From assembly GCA_029907055.1 (NCBI GenBank), contig JARYMO010000087.1, forward strand, positions 1 through 6,372: a stretch of 6,372 nucleotides of DNA. The letters run 5' to 3'. The translations under genes were made by a program, and so were the position numbers. This document shows, piece by piece, positions 5,654 through 6,372 of this stretch. Positions within the stretch are counted from its first letter, which is position 1, and the number at the start of each line of letters is the position of its first letter. The notes beneath the pieces were generated by a model. It was not told the origin of the DNA, ran no database searches, and saw only the letters and a program-made list of their open reading frames with translations. The DNA comes from Syntrophomonadaceae bacterium. GTDB taxonomy: Bacteria; Bacillota; Syntrophomonadia; Syntrophomonadales; Syntrophothermaceae.

Positions 5654-6339
5654 TGCAGTGGCTGACTGAGTATCGCGAAGACGTCCCCCGCGTGGAGCGG
5701 TTCAACCTGACGGCCCGCATCACCCACTGGGGGCACACGGTGACCTTCCTGCTGTGCCTGTTCACCGGCCTGGTGCTGTTCCTGAACGGGGTGGACTGGC
5801 TGGCGGCCATCTTCGGCGGTTACCGGGGGGCGGGCCTCATCCACCGCATCAGCGCGGTGGCCATGACGCTGTTCCTCATCTACGGCGCGGTCTTCGGTAT
5901 GCGGGGGCTGGCGGCGTGGATCATGGACCTGTTCCGCTTCGGGGTGAATGACATCATCTTCCTGGTGCTGTTCCCCTTCGAGCTGCTGGGCTTCAAGGTG
6001 CCGGTGTGGCCGCAGACCCGCTTCAACGGCGGCGAGAAGATGAACTCCATCATCACGCCGATGTCGGTGCTGCTGCTGATGCTGTCGGGGTACATCATGT
6101 GGTTCCCCAGCGTGTTCCCGGCTTGGCTGGTGGGCATCGCCTACCCCACCCACGACCTGGCGATGATCTTCGCCACCTTCATGGTGTGCATCCACGGCTA
6201 CCTGGGGTCCTTCCACCCCGGCTCGGGCGAGTCGTTCTGGGGCATGTGGAAGGGCACGGTGCGGGCTGACTGGGCCGAGCACCACCACAAGGTCTGGTAC
6301 GACGAGACCTACGGCGAGAAGGCCAAGAAGAAAGAATAG
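5653..6339 (+). CDS. fdnI: Formate dehydrogenase gamma subunit, cytochrome b556 (FdnI type)
   Basis: This is the integral membrane diheme cytochrome b that takes electrons from the beta subunit and reduces menaquinone near the cytoplasmic face. The 228 residues (E. coli FdnI has 217) show four main hydrophobic segments at about 20-44, 62-83, 132-152 and 157-183. Heme-ligand candidates H25, H64, H167 and H181 keep the spacing of H18, H57, H155 and H169 in E. coli FdnI: 39 residues between the first two and 14 between the last two. FNGGEKMN (124-131) matches the conserved loop before the third helix. An additional hydrophobic stretch, around 98-113, lies between helices two and three. The C-terminus is polar (KAKKKE) and should face the cytoplasm. 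ATG 5653 overlaps the beta subunit stop by one base. It closes the operon; a hairpin follows 17 bases after its TAG. Confidence 0.95.
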   Translation: MQWLTEYREDVPRVERFNLTARITHWGHTVTFLLCLFTGLVLFLNGVDWLAAIFGGYRGAGLIHRISAVAMTLFLIYGAVFGMRGLAAWIMDLFRFGVNDIIFLVLFPFELLGFKVPVWPQTRFNGGEKMNSIITPMSVLLLMLSGYIMWFPSVFPAWLVGIAYPTHDLAMIFATFMVCIHGYLGSFHPGSGESFWGMWKGTVRADWAEHHHKVWYDETYGEKAKKKE

Positions 6340-6356
6340 CCGAGATCACGGGCAAG

Positions 6357-6372
6357 GGGGGCTGCGGCCCCC
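6357..6372 (+). terminator. GC-rich hairpin after fdnI, probable start of an intrinsic terminator
   Basis: GGGGGC (6357-6362) pairs perfectly with GCCCCC (6367-6372) around a TGCG loop, 17 bases after the fdnI stop codon. The window ends on the last base of the stem, so the T-tract that would confirm termination cannot be seen. The position fits the end of the fdnGHI operon. Confidence 0.6.

Overview
The window is GC-rich bacterial DNA with tightly packed genes, all on the + strand. It holds the 3' end of a trans-polyprenyl diphosphate synthase gene, a complete tatC, and a complete three-gene operon for a membrane-bound, outward-facing formate dehydrogenase of the FdnGHI/FdoGHI type. Strong AGGAG/AAGGAGG ribosome binding sites, two GTG starts, a menaquinone-type prenyl synthase and an FdnGHI-like enzyme suggest an anaerobe or facultative anaerobe. 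A GC-rich Clostridia/Peptococcaceae-like Firmicute is my best guess. A deltaproteobacterium or another respiring anaerobic lineage cannot be excluded from this sequence alone.

Layout: 1-447 is the C-terminal part of the prenyl synthase. 460-1218 is tatC, whose ribosome binding site overlaps the preceding stop codon. 1219-1484 is a 266-base non-coding stretch with a hairpin right after tatC, several inverted repeats, a candidate promoter and a Spo0A-box-like heptamer. 1485-4736 is the catalytic molybdopterin (Mo or W) subunit, with a twin-arginine signal peptide and cysteine at the position where many relatives have selenocysteine. 4739-5653 is the four-cluster iron-sulfur subunit with one C-terminal membrane anchor. 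5653-6339 is the four-histidine cytochrome b subunit. 6357-6372 is a GC-rich hairpin, probably the start of the operon terminator, cut by the window end.

How the genes fit together: the catalytic subunit folds around its cofactor and Fe-S cluster in the cytoplasm and is exported by the Tat translocon, probably as a complex with the iron-sulfur subunit. TatC is encoded just upstream. Formate is oxidised on the outer face. Electrons pass through five Fe-S clusters (one in alpha, four in beta) to two b hemes in the gamma subunit and then to menaquinone, whose prenyl tail is the likely product of the first gene. The neighbourhood therefore carries an enzyme, part of its export machinery and part of the synthesis of its electron acceptor.

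I see no mobile element, CRISPR array, tRNA or rRNA, and nothing that amounts to a wholly new system. The points most worth a second look are the Cys-for-Sec substitution with a possible remnant of a selenocysteine insertion element beside it, and the structured leader upstream of the formate dehydrogenase operon.
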